Shown here one piece after another: positions 26,373 through 35,037 of a stretch of DNA of 64,000 nucleotides. A program made the translations under genes and the position numbers. This DNA is from Pseudomonas moorei (GTDB taxonomy: Bacteria > Pseudomonadota > Gammaproteobacteria > Pseudomonadales > Pseudomonadaceae). The DNA is taken from the NCBI RefSeq assembly GCF_008801475.1, contig NZ_VZPP01000009.1, forward strand, positions 248,001-312,000, in the 5' to 3' direction. Under the pieces are notes generated by a model. It was not told where the DNA came from and did not search any database. It saw nothing but the letters and a program-made list of their open reading frames with translations. Positions within the stretch are counted from its first letter, which is position 1, and each line of letters begins with the position of its first letter.

Positions 26373-26794
26373 AGTTCCGCCGCAAGCAACGGGAGAACGT
26401 GGACATCAACCTCGTGTCGCTGATCGACGTGGTGTTTGTCCTGCTGCTGTTTTTCGTGGTGACCACGACCTTTACCCGTGAAACCCAGTTGCGCGTCGAC
26501 CTGCCGGAAGCGGTCAGCGGCTCGCCTGCCGAAGATCAATCCAAACAGCTGGATATCGCCATCAGTGCAGACGGCGTGTTCTCGGTGAACAACCAGATCC
26601 TGCCAAAAAGCGACCTGGCGACCCTGATGGACGCGCTGCAAAAAGAGGCCAAGGGTGATACCAATCGTCCGCTGTCCATCAGCGCCGACGGCAAAACCCA
26701 GCATCAATCGGTGATCACGGCCATGGACGCCGCCGGCAAGCTTGGCTTCAGTCACTTGCGCATGACCACCGTCGAGGCGGCGCCCGCGCCCTGA
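26369..26794 (+). CDS. exbD: ExbD/TolR-family biopolymer transport protein
   Basis: The product (141 aa) has one N-terminal transmembrane helix (about 17-37) containing the functional aspartate in SLIDVVFVLLLFF and a periplasmic C-terminal domain. The GTG start overlaps the exbB stop by 4 bases, and the stop shares one base with lpxK. Confidence 0.92.
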   Translation: MKFRRKQRENVDINLVSLIDVVFVLLLFFVVTTTFTRETQLRVDLPEAVSGSPAEDQSKQLDIAISADGVFSVNNQILPKSDLATLMDALQKEAKGDTNRPLSISADGKTQHQSVITAMDAAGKLGFSHLRMTTVEAAPAP

Positions 26795-27804
26795 TGGCCA
26801 TGTCCGATCGCCTGCTCGCCGCCTGGTACCGAGGTCATCCGGCACTCAAGTTATTGCAGCCGCTGGAGTGGTTGTACCGACGCGTGGTCAACAACAAGCG
26901 CAAACGCTTTCTGGCAGGCGAGGGCGAGATCTATCAGCCGCCCGTCCCGCTGATCGTGGTGGGCAATATCACCGTGGGCGGTACCGGCAAGACACCTTTA
27001 ATCCTGTGGATGATCCAGCATTGCCAGCGCCGTGGCTTGCGGGTCGGCGTGGTCAGTCGTGGCTACGGTGCCAAACCGGCGCAGTTGCCCTGGCGGGTCG
27101 AGGCGGATCAAGGCGCGGACATCGCCGGCGACGAACCGCTATTGATCGTCCAGCGTACCGGCGTGCCATTGATGATCGACCCGGACCGCAGTCGGGCCGT
27201 CAAGGCCTTGTTGGCGAGTGAGCCGCTGGACCTGATTTTGTCCGATGACGGCATGCAGCATTACCGACTGGCCCGGGACCTCGAACTGGTGCTGATCGAT
27301 GCCGCCCGGGGCCTTGGCAACCAGAGATGCCTGCCCGCCGGGCCATTGCGCGAACCGGTCGAACGCCTGCAAAGCGTCGATGCGGTGCTGTACAACGGCG
27401 CCACGGCTGACCGCGACGGTGGTTTTGCCTTTCAGTTGCAACCGACCGCGCTGGTCAATCTGCAAAGTGGTCAACGCCTTCCCCTCGATCACTTTCCCAA
27501 AGGCCAGGCGCTGCATGCGGTGGCTGGAATCGGCAATCCGCAGCGTTTCTTCACGACCCTCGAAACGCTACACTGGCAGCCAGTGCCGCATGCCTTCGCC
27601 GATCACGCCGAATACAGCGTGCAGGCCTTGAATTTCACGCCGTCATTGCCGTTGGTGATGACCGAAAAGGACGCGGTGAAGTGCCGTGCCTTCGCCGCCG
27701 CCGATTGGTGGTATCTGGCAGTGGACGCTGTGCCGTCACCGGCTTTCGTGGCCTGGTTCGATACCCAGCTGATGCGTCTGTTGCCGGCTCGACTTTTGCC
27801 TTAA
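26794..27804 (+). CDS. lpxK: Tetraacyldisaccharide 4'-kinase
   Basis: LpxK (336 aa) phosphorylates the 4' position of the lipid A disaccharide at the cytoplasmic face of the inner membrane. Walker A is GNITVGGTGKTP (58-69), and LDLILSDDGMQHYRL is the typical active-site region. A membrane-associating N-terminal helix is present. No msbA gene precedes it, which agrees with the usual Pseudomonas arrangement. Confidence 0.96.
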   Translation: MAMSDRLLAAWYRGHPALKLLQPLEWLYRRVVNNKRKRFLAGEGEIYQPPVPLIVVGNITVGGTGKTPLILWMIQHCQRRGLRVGVVSRGYGAKPAQLPWRVEADQGADIAGDEPLLIVQRTGVPLMIDPDRSRAVKALLASEPLDLILSDDGMQHYRLARDLELVLIDAARGLGNQRCLPAGPLREPVERLQSVDAVLYNGATADRDGGFAFQLQPTALVNLQSGQRLPLDHFPKGQALHAVAGIGNPQRFFTTLETLHWQPVPHAFADHAEYSVQALNFTPSLPLVMTEKDAVKCRAFAAADWWYLAVDAVPSPAFVAWFDTQLMRLLPARLLP

Positions 27805-27827
27805 ACCGTTTTATCCAGGGAATGATC

Positions 27828-28013
27828 ATGGACACCAAACTGCTCGACATCCTCGCTTGCCCGGTCTGCAAAGGCCCACTCAAGCTCAGCGCCGACAAGA
27901 CCGAGCTGATCAGCAAGGGCGCCGGCCTGGCGTACCCGATTCGCGACGGTATCCCGGTGATGCTCGAATCCGAAGCCCGTACCCTGACCACTGATGAGCG
28001 TCTGGATAAATGA
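27828..28013 (+). CDS. Trm112/YcaR family protein
   Basis: This 61-aa protein of the UPF0434/Trm112 family has CPVC at residues 11-14 and the conserved YPIRDGIPVML. Trm112-like proteins stabilise methyltransferases in other organisms; the bacterial role is unproven. It sits between lpxK and kdsB and overlaps kdsB by 4 bases. Confidence 0.93.
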   Translation: MDTKLLDILACPVCKGPLKLSADKTELISKGAGLAYPIRDGIPVMLESEARTLTTDERLDK

Positions 28014-28774
28014 CTACAGCCTTTACCGTTGTCATTCCATCGCGTTATGCCTCCACGCGTCTGCCGGGCAAACCGTTGCTGTTGATTGCCGGCAAGCCGA
28101 TGATTCAGCACGTCTGGGAGCAGGCGAGCAAAAGCAGCGCCCAGCGTGTGGTGGTTGCCACCGACGACGTGCGCATCGTTGAGGTTTGCCAGGGCTTTGG
28201 CGCCGAAGTGGTCATGACCCGCGAAGATCACAACTCCGGCACCGATCGTCTGGCGGAAGTCGCGGCGAAACTGGGTCTGGCGCCCGATGCCATTGTCGTC
28301 AACGTCCAGGGTGATGAACCCCTGATCCCGCCGAGCGTGATCGATCAGGTCGCCGTCAACCTCGCCGCCCACACCGAAGCGCGCATGGCCACCCTGGCCG
28401 AGCCGATCGAAGATGTCGAAACCCTGTTCAATCCCAATGTGGTCAAGGTCGTCAGTGACCTCAATGGCCTGGCCCTGACGTTCAGTCGCGCCACGTTGCC
28501 ATGGGCGCGCGACGCTTTCGCCAAGAGCCGCGAACAGCTGCCGCAAGGCGTGCCGTACCGTCGCCATATCGGTATCTATGCCTATCGCGCCGGTTTCCTG
28601 CAGGACTTCGTCAGCTGGGGTCCGTGCTGGCTTGAAGATACCGAGTGCCTCGAACAGCTGCGAGCGCTGTGGCACGGGGTGCGGATTCACGTTGCCGATG
28701 CGCTGATTGCACCGCCGGCCGGCGTCGATACCGTTGAAGACCTTGAGCGCGTTCGTCGCCTGCTGGAGGCCTGA
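28010..28774 (+). CDS. kdsB: CMP-KDO synthetase
   Basis: KdsB (254 aa) activates 3-deoxy-D-manno-octulosonate with CTP for lipopolysaccharide core synthesis. The N-terminal nucleotide-binding motif IPSRYASTRLPGKPL (about 9-23) and VQGDEPLIPP are intact. It is coupled to its neighbours by overlapping stop/start codons. Confidence 0.96.
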   Translation: MTTAFTVVIPSRYASTRLPGKPLLLIAGKPMIQHVWEQASKSSAQRVVVATDDVRIVEVCQGFGAEVVMTREDHNSGTDRLAEVAAKLGLAPDAIVVNVQGDEPLIPPSVIDQVAVNLAAHTEARMATLAEPIEDVETLFNPNVVKVVSDLNGLALTFSRATLPWARDAFAKSREQLPQGVPYRRHIGIYAYRAGFLQDFVSWGPCWLEDTECLEQLRALWHGVRIHVADALIAPPAGVDTVEDLERVRRLLEA

Positions 28775-29238
28775 TGCGGGTTCTGTTTGTCTGCCTGGGC
28801 AATATCTGTCGTTCACCCACGGCAGAGGGCGTGCTACGGCATAAGCTGCGTGAGGCAGGGCTGGCCGATCAAGTCGAAGTTGCCTCCGCCGGCACCGGTG
28901 ACTGGCATGTCGGCCATCCACCGGACAAGCGCAGTCAGGCGGCTGCGAAACTGCGCGGTTATGACCTGTCGAACCAGCGTGCGCAGCAAGTGACCCGCGC
29001 CGATTTCGCCACCTACGACCTGATCCTGGCGATGGATAAAAGCAACCTGCGCAGTCTCGAGGCGCTGCAACCGGTCAAGGGTAGAGCCGAGCTGGATCTG
29101 TTCCTGCGCCGCTATCAGTCGGAACTCGATGAAGTGCCGGACCCTTATCACGACTGTGAGCAAGGGTTCGAGCGGGTGCTGGATCTGATCGAGCGTGCCA
29201 GTGATCTGCTGGTGATCGAATTGAAGGGACGGCTATGA
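28774..29238 (+). CDS. Low molecular weight protein-tyrosine phosphatase
   Basis: The product (154 aa) has the phosphate loop CLGNICRS with nucleophile Cys7 and Arg13, and the general acid aspartate in VPDPYH. Such phosphatases often counter bacterial tyrosine kinases in envelope polysaccharide control, but no kinase is nearby. It overlaps kdsB by one base and murB by four. Confidence 0.93.
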   Translation: MRVLFVCLGNICRSPTAEGVLRHKLREAGLADQVEVASAGTGDWHVGHPPDKRSQAAAKLRGYDLSNQRAQQVTRADFATYDLILAMDKSNLRSLEALQPVKGRAELDLFLRRYQSELDEVPDPYHDCEQGFERVLDLIERASDLLVIELKGRL

Positions 29239-30254
29239 GTCTGCAGCTGCGGCAACAGGTCTCGCTCAAGCCCTACAACAGCTTTGGCGTGGATGTTCAG
29301 GCCCGTCTGTTTGCCGAGGCCCACAGCGACGCCGACGTGCGCGAAGCACTGGCCTATGCCCGGGAACATGACGTGCCCCTGCTGGTGATCGGCGGTGGCA
29401 GCAACCTGTTGCTGACGGGCGATGTGTCGTCGCTGGTACTGCGCATGGCCACGCGCGGGATTCGCATGTTGAGCGATGACGGTAGCAAGGTCGTGGTCGA
29501 AGCCGAGGCTGGCGAACCCTGGCATCCGTTTGTGCAGCATACATTGATGCAAGGCCTGTCCGGCCTGGAAAACCTGAGCCTGATTCCCGGCACCGTGGGT
29601 GCCGCACCGATGCAGAACATCGGTGCCTATGGGGTCGAGATCAAGGACGTGTTTGCCGGCCTGACGGCGCTTGATCGCCACAGTGGTGAATTGCGCGACT
29701 TCAGCCTGGAAGAATGCAACTTCGCTTACCGTGACAGCCTCTTCAAGCAGGAGCCGGGGCGCTGGTTGATCCTTCGGGTGCGTTTCACGCTCGACCGCAC
29801 TGCGCATCTGCATCTGGATTACGGCCCGGTGCGTCAGCGCCTGACCGAGCAAGGCATCGATCATCCGACCGCCACTGACGTCAGCCAGGCCATTTGCAGT
29901 ATCCGCAACGAAAAGCTCCCGGACCCGGCCGTACTCGGCAACGCCGGCAGTTTCTTCAAGAACCCGTTGGTGTCGGCGGCGATGGTTGCCCGGCTCAAGG
30001 GTGAGTTCCCGGATCTGGTGGCCTACGCACAGCCGGACGGTCAGATGAAGCTGGCCGCTGGCTGGCTGATCGAGCGGGCAGGGTGGAAAGGATTTCGCGA
30101 GAACGATGCAGGCGTGCATAAATTGCAGGCCTTGGTGTTGGTCAACTATGGCAATGCCACCGGACTGCAATTGCTCGACCTGGCACAGCGCATCCAGAAA
30201 GACATTTCAGAACGTTTTCATGTCGATCTGGAAATGGAGCCCAATCAGTATTGA
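29235..30254 (+). CDS. murB: UDP-N-acetylenolpyruvoylglucosamine reductase
   Basis: MurB (339 aa) reduces UDP-GlcNAc-enolpyruvate to UDP-MurNAc, with FAD and NADPH, in the cytoplasm. The FAD-binding VIGGGSNLLL (near 49-58), SLIPGTVGAAPMQNIGAYG and the proton-donor serine in GNAGSFFKNP are present. The length fits the type I (E. coli-like) enzyme. It ends the envelope operon; a strong terminator follows. Confidence 0.96.
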   Translation: MSLQLRQQVSLKPYNSFGVDVQARLFAEAHSDADVREALAYAREHDVPLLVIGGGSNLLLTGDVSSLVLRMATRGIRMLSDDGSKVVVEAEAGEPWHPFVQHTLMQGLSGLENLSLIPGTVGAAPMQNIGAYGVEIKDVFAGLTALDRHSGELRDFSLEECNFAYRDSLFKQEPGRWLILRVRFTLDRTAHLHLDYGPVRQRLTEQGIDHPTATDVSQAICSIRNEKLPDPAVLGNAGSFFKNPLVSAAMVARLKGEFPDLVAYAQPDGQMKLAAGWLIERAGWKGFRENDAGVHKLQALVLVNYGNATGLQLLDLAQRIQKDISERFHVDLEMEPNQY

Positions 30255-30280
30255 AGCTAAGCTTTCCAGACTGATCTCAA

Positions 30281-30315
30281 AGCCCTGCACAACTTCCATT
30301 GTGCAGGGCTTTTTT
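30281..30315 (+). terminator. Terminator of the comEC-murB operon
   Basis: A perfect 12-bp stem, AGCCCTGCACAA (30281-30292) with TTGTGCAGGGCT (30299-30310), has a six-base loop and five further T. Nothing else is recognised up to 30497. Confidence 0.92.
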
Positions 30316-30497
30316 GTTAATGCTGGGTTAACTTAGCCACCTAACGATACCAGCATTTGCTTCATCAAAGGCCCGGCGCAGACGTGCTCGTCTGCACAAA
30401 AGAGCCCATCAGCCTGAGTCGATCTGTGATAACCGAACCGCTTGGCTAAAGCGGCAGATTGCTCGACCCCATAACCCCATACTATGCGGGCGTGCCC

Positions 30498-30968
30498 ATG
30501 ATTACCCTGAAACTCAATGGTCAAGACCATCAACTCGACGTCACCGAAGACATGCCGCTGCTCTGGGCGATCCGCGACGTGGCCGGTTACAACGGCACCA
30601 AATTCGGCTGCGGCATGGGCCTGTGCGGCGCCTGCACCATTCACATCGAAGGCGCTCCGGCACGCAGTTGCATCACGCCAATCGGCTCGGTCGTGGGGCA
30701 GAACGTCACCACGATCGACAATCTGCATGCCGACCCCGTCGGCAAAGTCGTGCAGCAAGCCTGGCTCGACACGGCCGTGGCCCAGTGCGGTTACTGTCAG
30801 GGCGGGCAAATCATGTCTGCCACCGCATTGCTTAAAACCAATCCGAACCCGAGCGACGAGCAGATCGAAGAGGCGATGGTCGGCAACATTTGCCGCTGCG
30901 GCACCTACAACCGCATCAAGACCGCCATCCGCCAGGCATCCACTCACCTCAAGGAGGCCAAGGCATGA
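30498..30968 (+). CDS. [2Fe-2S] subunit of a molybdenum hydroxylase (IorA-like)
   Basis: This small electron-transfer subunit (156 aa) binds two [2Fe-2S] clusters: a ferredoxin-type site with Cys38, Cys43, Cys46 and Cys58, and a helical-domain site with Cys97, Cys100, Cys132 and Cys134. It partners the large molybdopterin subunit encoded next. The ATG at 30498 starts the conserved MITLKLNG; upstream codons in frame are unlikely to be translated. Its stop overlaps the next start by 4 bases. Confidence 0.9.
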   Translation: MITLKLNGQDHQLDVTEDMPLLWAIRDVAGYNGTKFGCGMGLCGACTIHIEGAPARSCITPIGSVVGQNVTTIDNLHADPVGKVVQQAWLDTAVAQCGYCQGGQIMSATALLKTNPNPSDEQIEEAMVGNICRCGTYNRIKTAIRQASTHLKEAKA

Positions 30969-33286
30969 GCCGGTTACCGAATGATTTCGCCCTGAGCAAC
31001 CTCAGTCGGCGTGGTTTCCTCAAAGGCGTGGGCGCTACGGGTGCACTGGTGGTGGCCGCCAGTTGGGGCTGGCAAGACGCGTTTGCCGAAGAGAAGGAGA
31101 AGAAGTTCGGCGCCGATGGCATGCCCCACGGCTGGGTCGACGATCCCAAGGTTTACATCAGCATCGCAGCCGACGGCACGGTGACAGTCGTCTGCAACCG
31201 TTCGGAAATGGGTCAGGGTGTGCGCACCAGCCTGACCATGGTCGTGGCCGACGAACTGGAAGCGGATTGGGCACGGGTCAAAGTCAAGCAGGCACCGGGC
31301 GACGAAGTGCGTTTCGGTAACCAGGATACCGACGGTTCGCGCAGCATGCGCCACTGGTACGAGCCAATGCGCCGCTGCGGTGCCGCCGCGAGGACCATGC
31401 TGGAGCAGGCGGCTGCCGAGCAGTGGAAAGTGCCGGTCGGTGAATGTCATGCGCAACTGCATAAAGTGATCCACAAGCCTTCCGGTCGCGAACTGGACTA
31501 TGGCGCCCTGGCCACCGCTGCGGGCGCCCTGGCCGTGCCGGCGCGTGACAGTCTGCGCCTCAAGCAACCTTCGGAATTCCGCTACATCGGCAAGGAAGGC
31601 ACCAGGGCTATCGACGGTGACGACATCGTCAACGGTCGCGCGGTATATGGTGCCGACGTGCATGTCGACGGCATGCTGTTCGCCACCATCGCCCGACCCG
31701 CGGTGTACGGTGGCAAGGTCAAGACCTTCGATGCCAGCGCCGCGATGAAAGTCCCCGGTGTGCTCAAGGTCGTGCAGATCGAAAGCCGTCCACTGCCATC
31801 GGAGTTTCAGCCGCTGGGTGGTGTGGCGGTGGTGGCCAGCAATACCTGGGCAGCGATCAAGGGGCGTGAAGCGCTGAAAATCGAATGGGATGACGGCGCC
31901 AACGCCAGTTACGACTCGATCGCCTACCGCAAGGAGCTGGAGGCCGCTTCGCTCAAACCCGGCAAAGTGGTACGCAACACGGGCAACATCGATAAAGCCA
32001 TGAGCGGCGCCAACAGCACGCTGGAAGCCTCTTACTACTTGCCGCATCTATCACAGTCGCCGATGGAGCCAATGGTCGCCATCGCCCGCTACAAGGACGG
32101 CGTATGCGAGGCCTGGGGGCCGAGCCAGGCGCCACAGGTCACCCGTGAGCGGATCAGCGAGCGTCTCGGCCTGCCGTTCGACAATGTTACCGTCAACGTC
32201 ACCCTGCTGGGCGGCGGTTTCGGCCGCAAGTCCAAACCCGACTTCATCATCGAAGCGGCGATTCTTGCCAAGGAGTTCCCTGGCAAGGCCGTGCGTGTGC
32301 AATGGACCCGTGAAGACGACATCCACTGCTCCTATTTCCACACCGTGTCCGCCGAGTACCTCAAGGCCAGCCTGAACAAGGATGGCCTGCCTTCCGGCTG
32401 GTTGCACCGCACCGTGGCACCCAGCATCACCGCATTGTTCGCACCGGGCATGAATCACGAAGGGGCATTCGAGCTGGGCATGGGTTTCACCAACATGGCC
32501 TACGCGATCCCCAACGTGCGCCTGGAGAACCCCGAGGCGACGGTGCACACCCGGGTTGGTTGGTATCGCTCGGTGTCGAACATCCCCCATGGCTTTGCCA
32601 TCCAGAGTTTCGTCGATGAACTGGCGCACAAGGCCGGGCAGGATCCGCTCAAGTACCAAATCAAATTGCTCGGCCCGGATCGTCAGATCGATCCGCGTAC
32701 CTTGAGTGAAGAGTGGAACTACGGTGAATCGCCGGAACGTTACCCGATCGACACCGGGCGTTTGCGCACGGTGCTGGAAACTGCCGCCAAAGCCGCCGGT
32801 TGGGGGCGCGAGTTGCCGAGGGGGCGTGGCTTGGGCCTGGCGGTGCATTACAGTTTCGTCACCTACGTGGCGGCGGTGATCGAGGTCGAGGTCAAAGACG
32901 ACGGCACGTTGATTGTGCACAAGGCTGACATTGCCGTGGATTGCGGGCCGCAGATCAATCCCGAGCGGATTCGCGCACAGTTCGAAGGCGCTTGCGTCAT
33001 GGGCTTGGGCAACGCAGTGCTGGGTGAAATCAGCTTCAAGGATGGCAAGGTCCAGCAGGACAACTTCCATATGTACGAAGTGGCGCGCATGTCCCTGGCA
33101 CCGAAGGAAGTCGCCGTGCATCTGGTCACGCCGCCAGGCAATGTCCCTTTGGGTGGCGTTGGCGAACCCGGCGTGCCGCCGATTGCGCCGGCGCTGTGTA
33201 ACGCAATCTTTGCCGCCACCGGCAAACGCATTCGCAGCCTGCCGATTCGCTATCAGTTGCAGGACTGGCAAAAGGCCAAAGCCTGA
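30965..33286 (+). CDS. Molybdopterin-binding subunit of an aldehyde/isoquinoline oxidoreductase (IorB-like)
   Basis: The catalytic subunit (773 aa) belongs to the xanthine oxidase superfamily and is expected to hydroxylate aldehydes or N-heterocycles with molybdopterin cytosine dinucleotide. A twin-arginine motif, SRRGFLKGVG (near 14-23), precedes a hydrophobic stretch, so the folded complex is probably exported by Tat. VTLLGGGFGRKSKPD is the cofactor-binding glycine loop, and PLGGVGEPGVPP near the end contains the active-site glutamate. GGAGG precedes the ATG at 30965. No FAD subunit gene is present, so electrons probably pass to a cytochrome or membrane carrier. Confidence 0.9.
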   Translation: MSRLPNDFALSNLSRRGFLKGVGATGALVVAASWGWQDAFAEEKEKKFGADGMPHGWVDDPKVYISIAADGTVTVVCNRSEMGQGVRTSLTMVVADELEADWARVKVKQAPGDEVRFGNQDTDGSRSMRHWYEPMRRCGAAARTMLEQAAAEQWKVPVGECHAQLHKVIHKPSGRELDYGALATAAGALAVPARDSLRLKQPSEFRYIGKEGTRAIDGDDIVNGRAVYGADVHVDGMLFATIARPAVYGGKVKTFDASAAMKVPGVLKVVQIESRPLPSEFQPLGGVAVVASNTWAAIKGREALKIEWDDGANASYDSIAYRKELEAASLKPGKVVRNTGNIDKAMSGANSTLEASYYLPHLSQSPMEPMVAIARYKDGVCEAWGPSQAPQVTRERISERLGLPFDNVTVNVTLLGGGFGRKSKPDFIIEAAILAKEFPGKAVRVQWTREDDIHCSYFHTVSAEYLKASLNKDGLPSGWLHRTVAPSITALFAPGMNHEGAFELGMGFTNMAYAIPNVRLENPEATVHTRVGWYRSVSNIPHGFAIQSFVDELAHKAGQDPLKYQIKLLGPDRQIDPRTLSEEWNYGESPERYPIDTGRLRTVLETAAKAAGWGRELPRGRGLGLAVHYSFVTYVAAVIEVEVKDDGTLIVHKADIAVDCGPQINPERIRAQFEGACVMGLGNAVLGEISFKDGKVQQDNFHMYEVARMSLAPKEVAVHLVTPPGNVPLGGVGEPGVPPIAPALCNAIFAATGKRIRSLPIRYQLQDWQKAKA

Positions 33287-34269
33287 TGGACAGCGCCGAT
33301 CTGAATGTCCTGCGCAGCGTACTGGAGTGGCGCCGAGCCGGTCAGCGGGTGGTTTTGTACAGCGTGGTCCAGACCTGGGGCACCGCGCCCCGGGCACCTG
33401 GGGCCATGCTGGCCTTGCGTGAAGACGGCGTGGTGATTGGTTCGGTGTCGGGTGGTTGTGTCGAGGATGACCTGATAGCCCGGTTGCATGATGGTCGGAT
33501 TCCGGCCGAGGGGCCGCCCGTGCAATTGATCACCTACGGCGTGACCCGCGAAGAGGCAGCACGCTTTGGCTTGCCGTGCGGCGGCACCTTGCGATTGACC
33601 GAGGAGCGCGTCGGCGATCCTGCGTGGGTCGCTGAACTGCTGGCTCGCTGCGAAGCCCATGAAATCGTGGCGCGCTGCCTTGATGTTGCGACCGGAGAAG
33701 TGGTCTTACAGCCCGCCAGCAAAACGGATGTACTGGCGTTCGATGAGCAGACCTTGCGTGCCATTTACGGCCCCCGCTGGCGCTTGTTGTTGATCGGCGC
33801 GGGGCAATTGTCTCGTTACGTTGCCGAAATGGCGCGGCTGCTGGATTTCGAAGTGCTGATTTGTGATCCGCGTACCGAGTTCGTCTATGGCTGGGAAGAG
33901 CAGCATGGTCGTTTCGTCTCCGGCATGCCCGACGAGGCGGTGCTGAGTATCCAGACAGACGAACGCACGGCCATCGTTGCACTGACCCACGACCCGCGCC
34001 TGGATGATATGGCCCTGCTGACGGCCCTCGACTCCAGGGCGTTTTACGTCGGAGCGCTGGGATCACGGGTCAACAGCCAGAAGCGCCGGGAAAATCTGGC
34101 GCAACTGGGCTTGTCGCAACAGGCCATTGATCGGCTCCACGGCCCGATCGGTTTGCATATCGGCAGTCATAGCCCGGCGGAAATCGCCTTGTCGTTGATG
34201 GCTGAAATCGTGGCGATCAAAAATGGCGTGGAACTGAAACAGAAGAAGCCGTCACAGGAGCGCGTATGA
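33286..34269 (+). CDS. XdhC-family molybdenum cofactor maturation protein
   Basis: This XdhC/CoxF-type protein (327 aa) helps insert and sulfurate the cofactor of molybdenum hydroxylases. It has the N-terminal XdhC/CoxI domain (GSVSGGCVEDD near 51-61) and a C-terminal Rossmann domain (LLIGAGQLSRYVAEMARLL near 168). It overlaps the hydroxylase stop by one base, consistent with a dedicated chaperone for the preceding enzyme. Confidence 0.9.
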   Translation: MDSADLNVLRSVLEWRRAGQRVVLYSVVQTWGTAPRAPGAMLALREDGVVIGSVSGGCVEDDLIARLHDGRIPAEGPPVQLITYGVTREEAARFGLPCGGTLRLTEERVGDPAWVAELLARCEAHEIVARCLDVATGEVVLQPASKTDVLAFDEQTLRAIYGPRWRLLLIGAGQLSRYVAEMARLLDFEVLICDPRTEFVYGWEEQHGRFVSGMPDEAVLSIQTDERTAIVALTHDPRLDDMALLTALDSRAFYVGALGSRVNSQKRRENLAQLGLSQQAIDRLHGPIGLHIGSHSPAEIALSLMAEIVAIKNGVELKQKKPSQERV

Positions 34270-34856
34270 GCGAGTCCATCGGCGTCATTGTGTTGGCAGC
34301 GGGGCAGGGCAGTCGGTTTCGTCAGGTCGCCGGTACCGACAAGGACAAGTTACTGGCCGATTGCAGCGGTCGCGATGGCGCGGCTCGCTCGGTGATCGAG
34401 CATGTGCTGGTGAATCTGCCGGCCAATGCGGGCAAGCGCGTCCTGGTGACTACCGCTGATCGACCCCAAGTGATTCGCATGGCTCAGGCCTACGGCTGCG
34501 AAATTGTGTTGATCGAGTCCGTCGGCATGGGTGACAGCATTGCTGCAGGAGTTTCTGCCTGTGCGCAACTCGATGGCTGGTTGATGGTTTTGGGGGATAT
34601 GCCATTCATCCTGCCGTCCAGCATTGAAAAAGTTCTGGCAGGTATGCGCAGCGACAGCGTCAGCGTGCCGGTGCAGGACGGGGAGTATGGGCATCCGGTC
34701 GGGTTCGGACGGGATTTCGCGGCGGGATTGATGGCGTTGTCGGGGGATCGTGGCGCCAAACCGCTATTTGCCAAGGGGCGCGTTGTTGAGGTGGCAGTGG
34801 ATGATCCCGGGGTGTTGTGGGATGTGGATGTGCCGGAGAAGTTGGTCTTCAAGTAA
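34266..34856 (+). CDS. MobA/MocA-like nucleotidyltransferase
   Basis: The product (196 aa) has the nucleotide-binding signature VLAAGQGSRFR (10-20) and LGDMPFI (near 105), placing it with MocA/MobA enzymes that join CTP or GTP to molybdopterin. For a xanthine oxidase-type partner CTP is expected. It overlaps the xdhC-like gene by 4 bases and ends the operon. Confidence 0.88.
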   Translation: MSESIGVIVLAAGQGSRFRQVAGTDKDKLLADCSGRDGAARSVIEHVLVNLPANAGKRVLVTTADRPQVIRMAQAYGCEIVLIESVGMGDSIAAGVSACAQLDGWLMVLGDMPFILPSSIEKVLAGMRSDSVSVPVQDGEYGHPVGFGRDFAAGLMALSGDRGAKPLFAKGRVVEVAVDDPGVLWDVDVPEKLVFK

Positions 34857-34866
34857 TCGCTGATCC

Positions 34867-34962
34867 CTTGTGGGAGCGAGCTTGCTCGCGAGAGCGGTGG
34901 ATCAGCCAGCATCAATTTCCGAATGTTAAGCCATCATCGTGAGCAAGCTGGCTCCCACAGGG
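34867..34962. repeat. REPIN
   Basis: TTGTGGGAGCGAGCTTGCTC and GAGCAAGCTGGCTCCCACAG are the inverted REP ends around a variable loop. It is the same class as 1337-1429 with a TTGC variant of the core. Confidence 0.85.
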
Positions 34963-34987
34963 AATCGGTACAGTTGTTTTGGATATA

Positions 34988-35022
34988 AAAAAGCCCCGCC
35001 TGGGTCACCAGGCGGGGCTTTT
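34988..35022. terminator. Bidirectional terminator between the Mo-hydroxylase operon and rne
   Basis: A 13-bp stem, AAGCCCCGCCTGG (34991-35003) with its complement (35008-35020), has a four-base loop with A-rich and TTTT flanks. It closes both convergent units. Confidence 0.9.
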
Positions 35023-35037
35023 CATTAGCCGATGGAA

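Noticed and set aside
27635..28921. A 428-codon frame antisense to the lpxK-kdsB junction
   Set aside because: It spans several genuine genes and has no recognisable domain.
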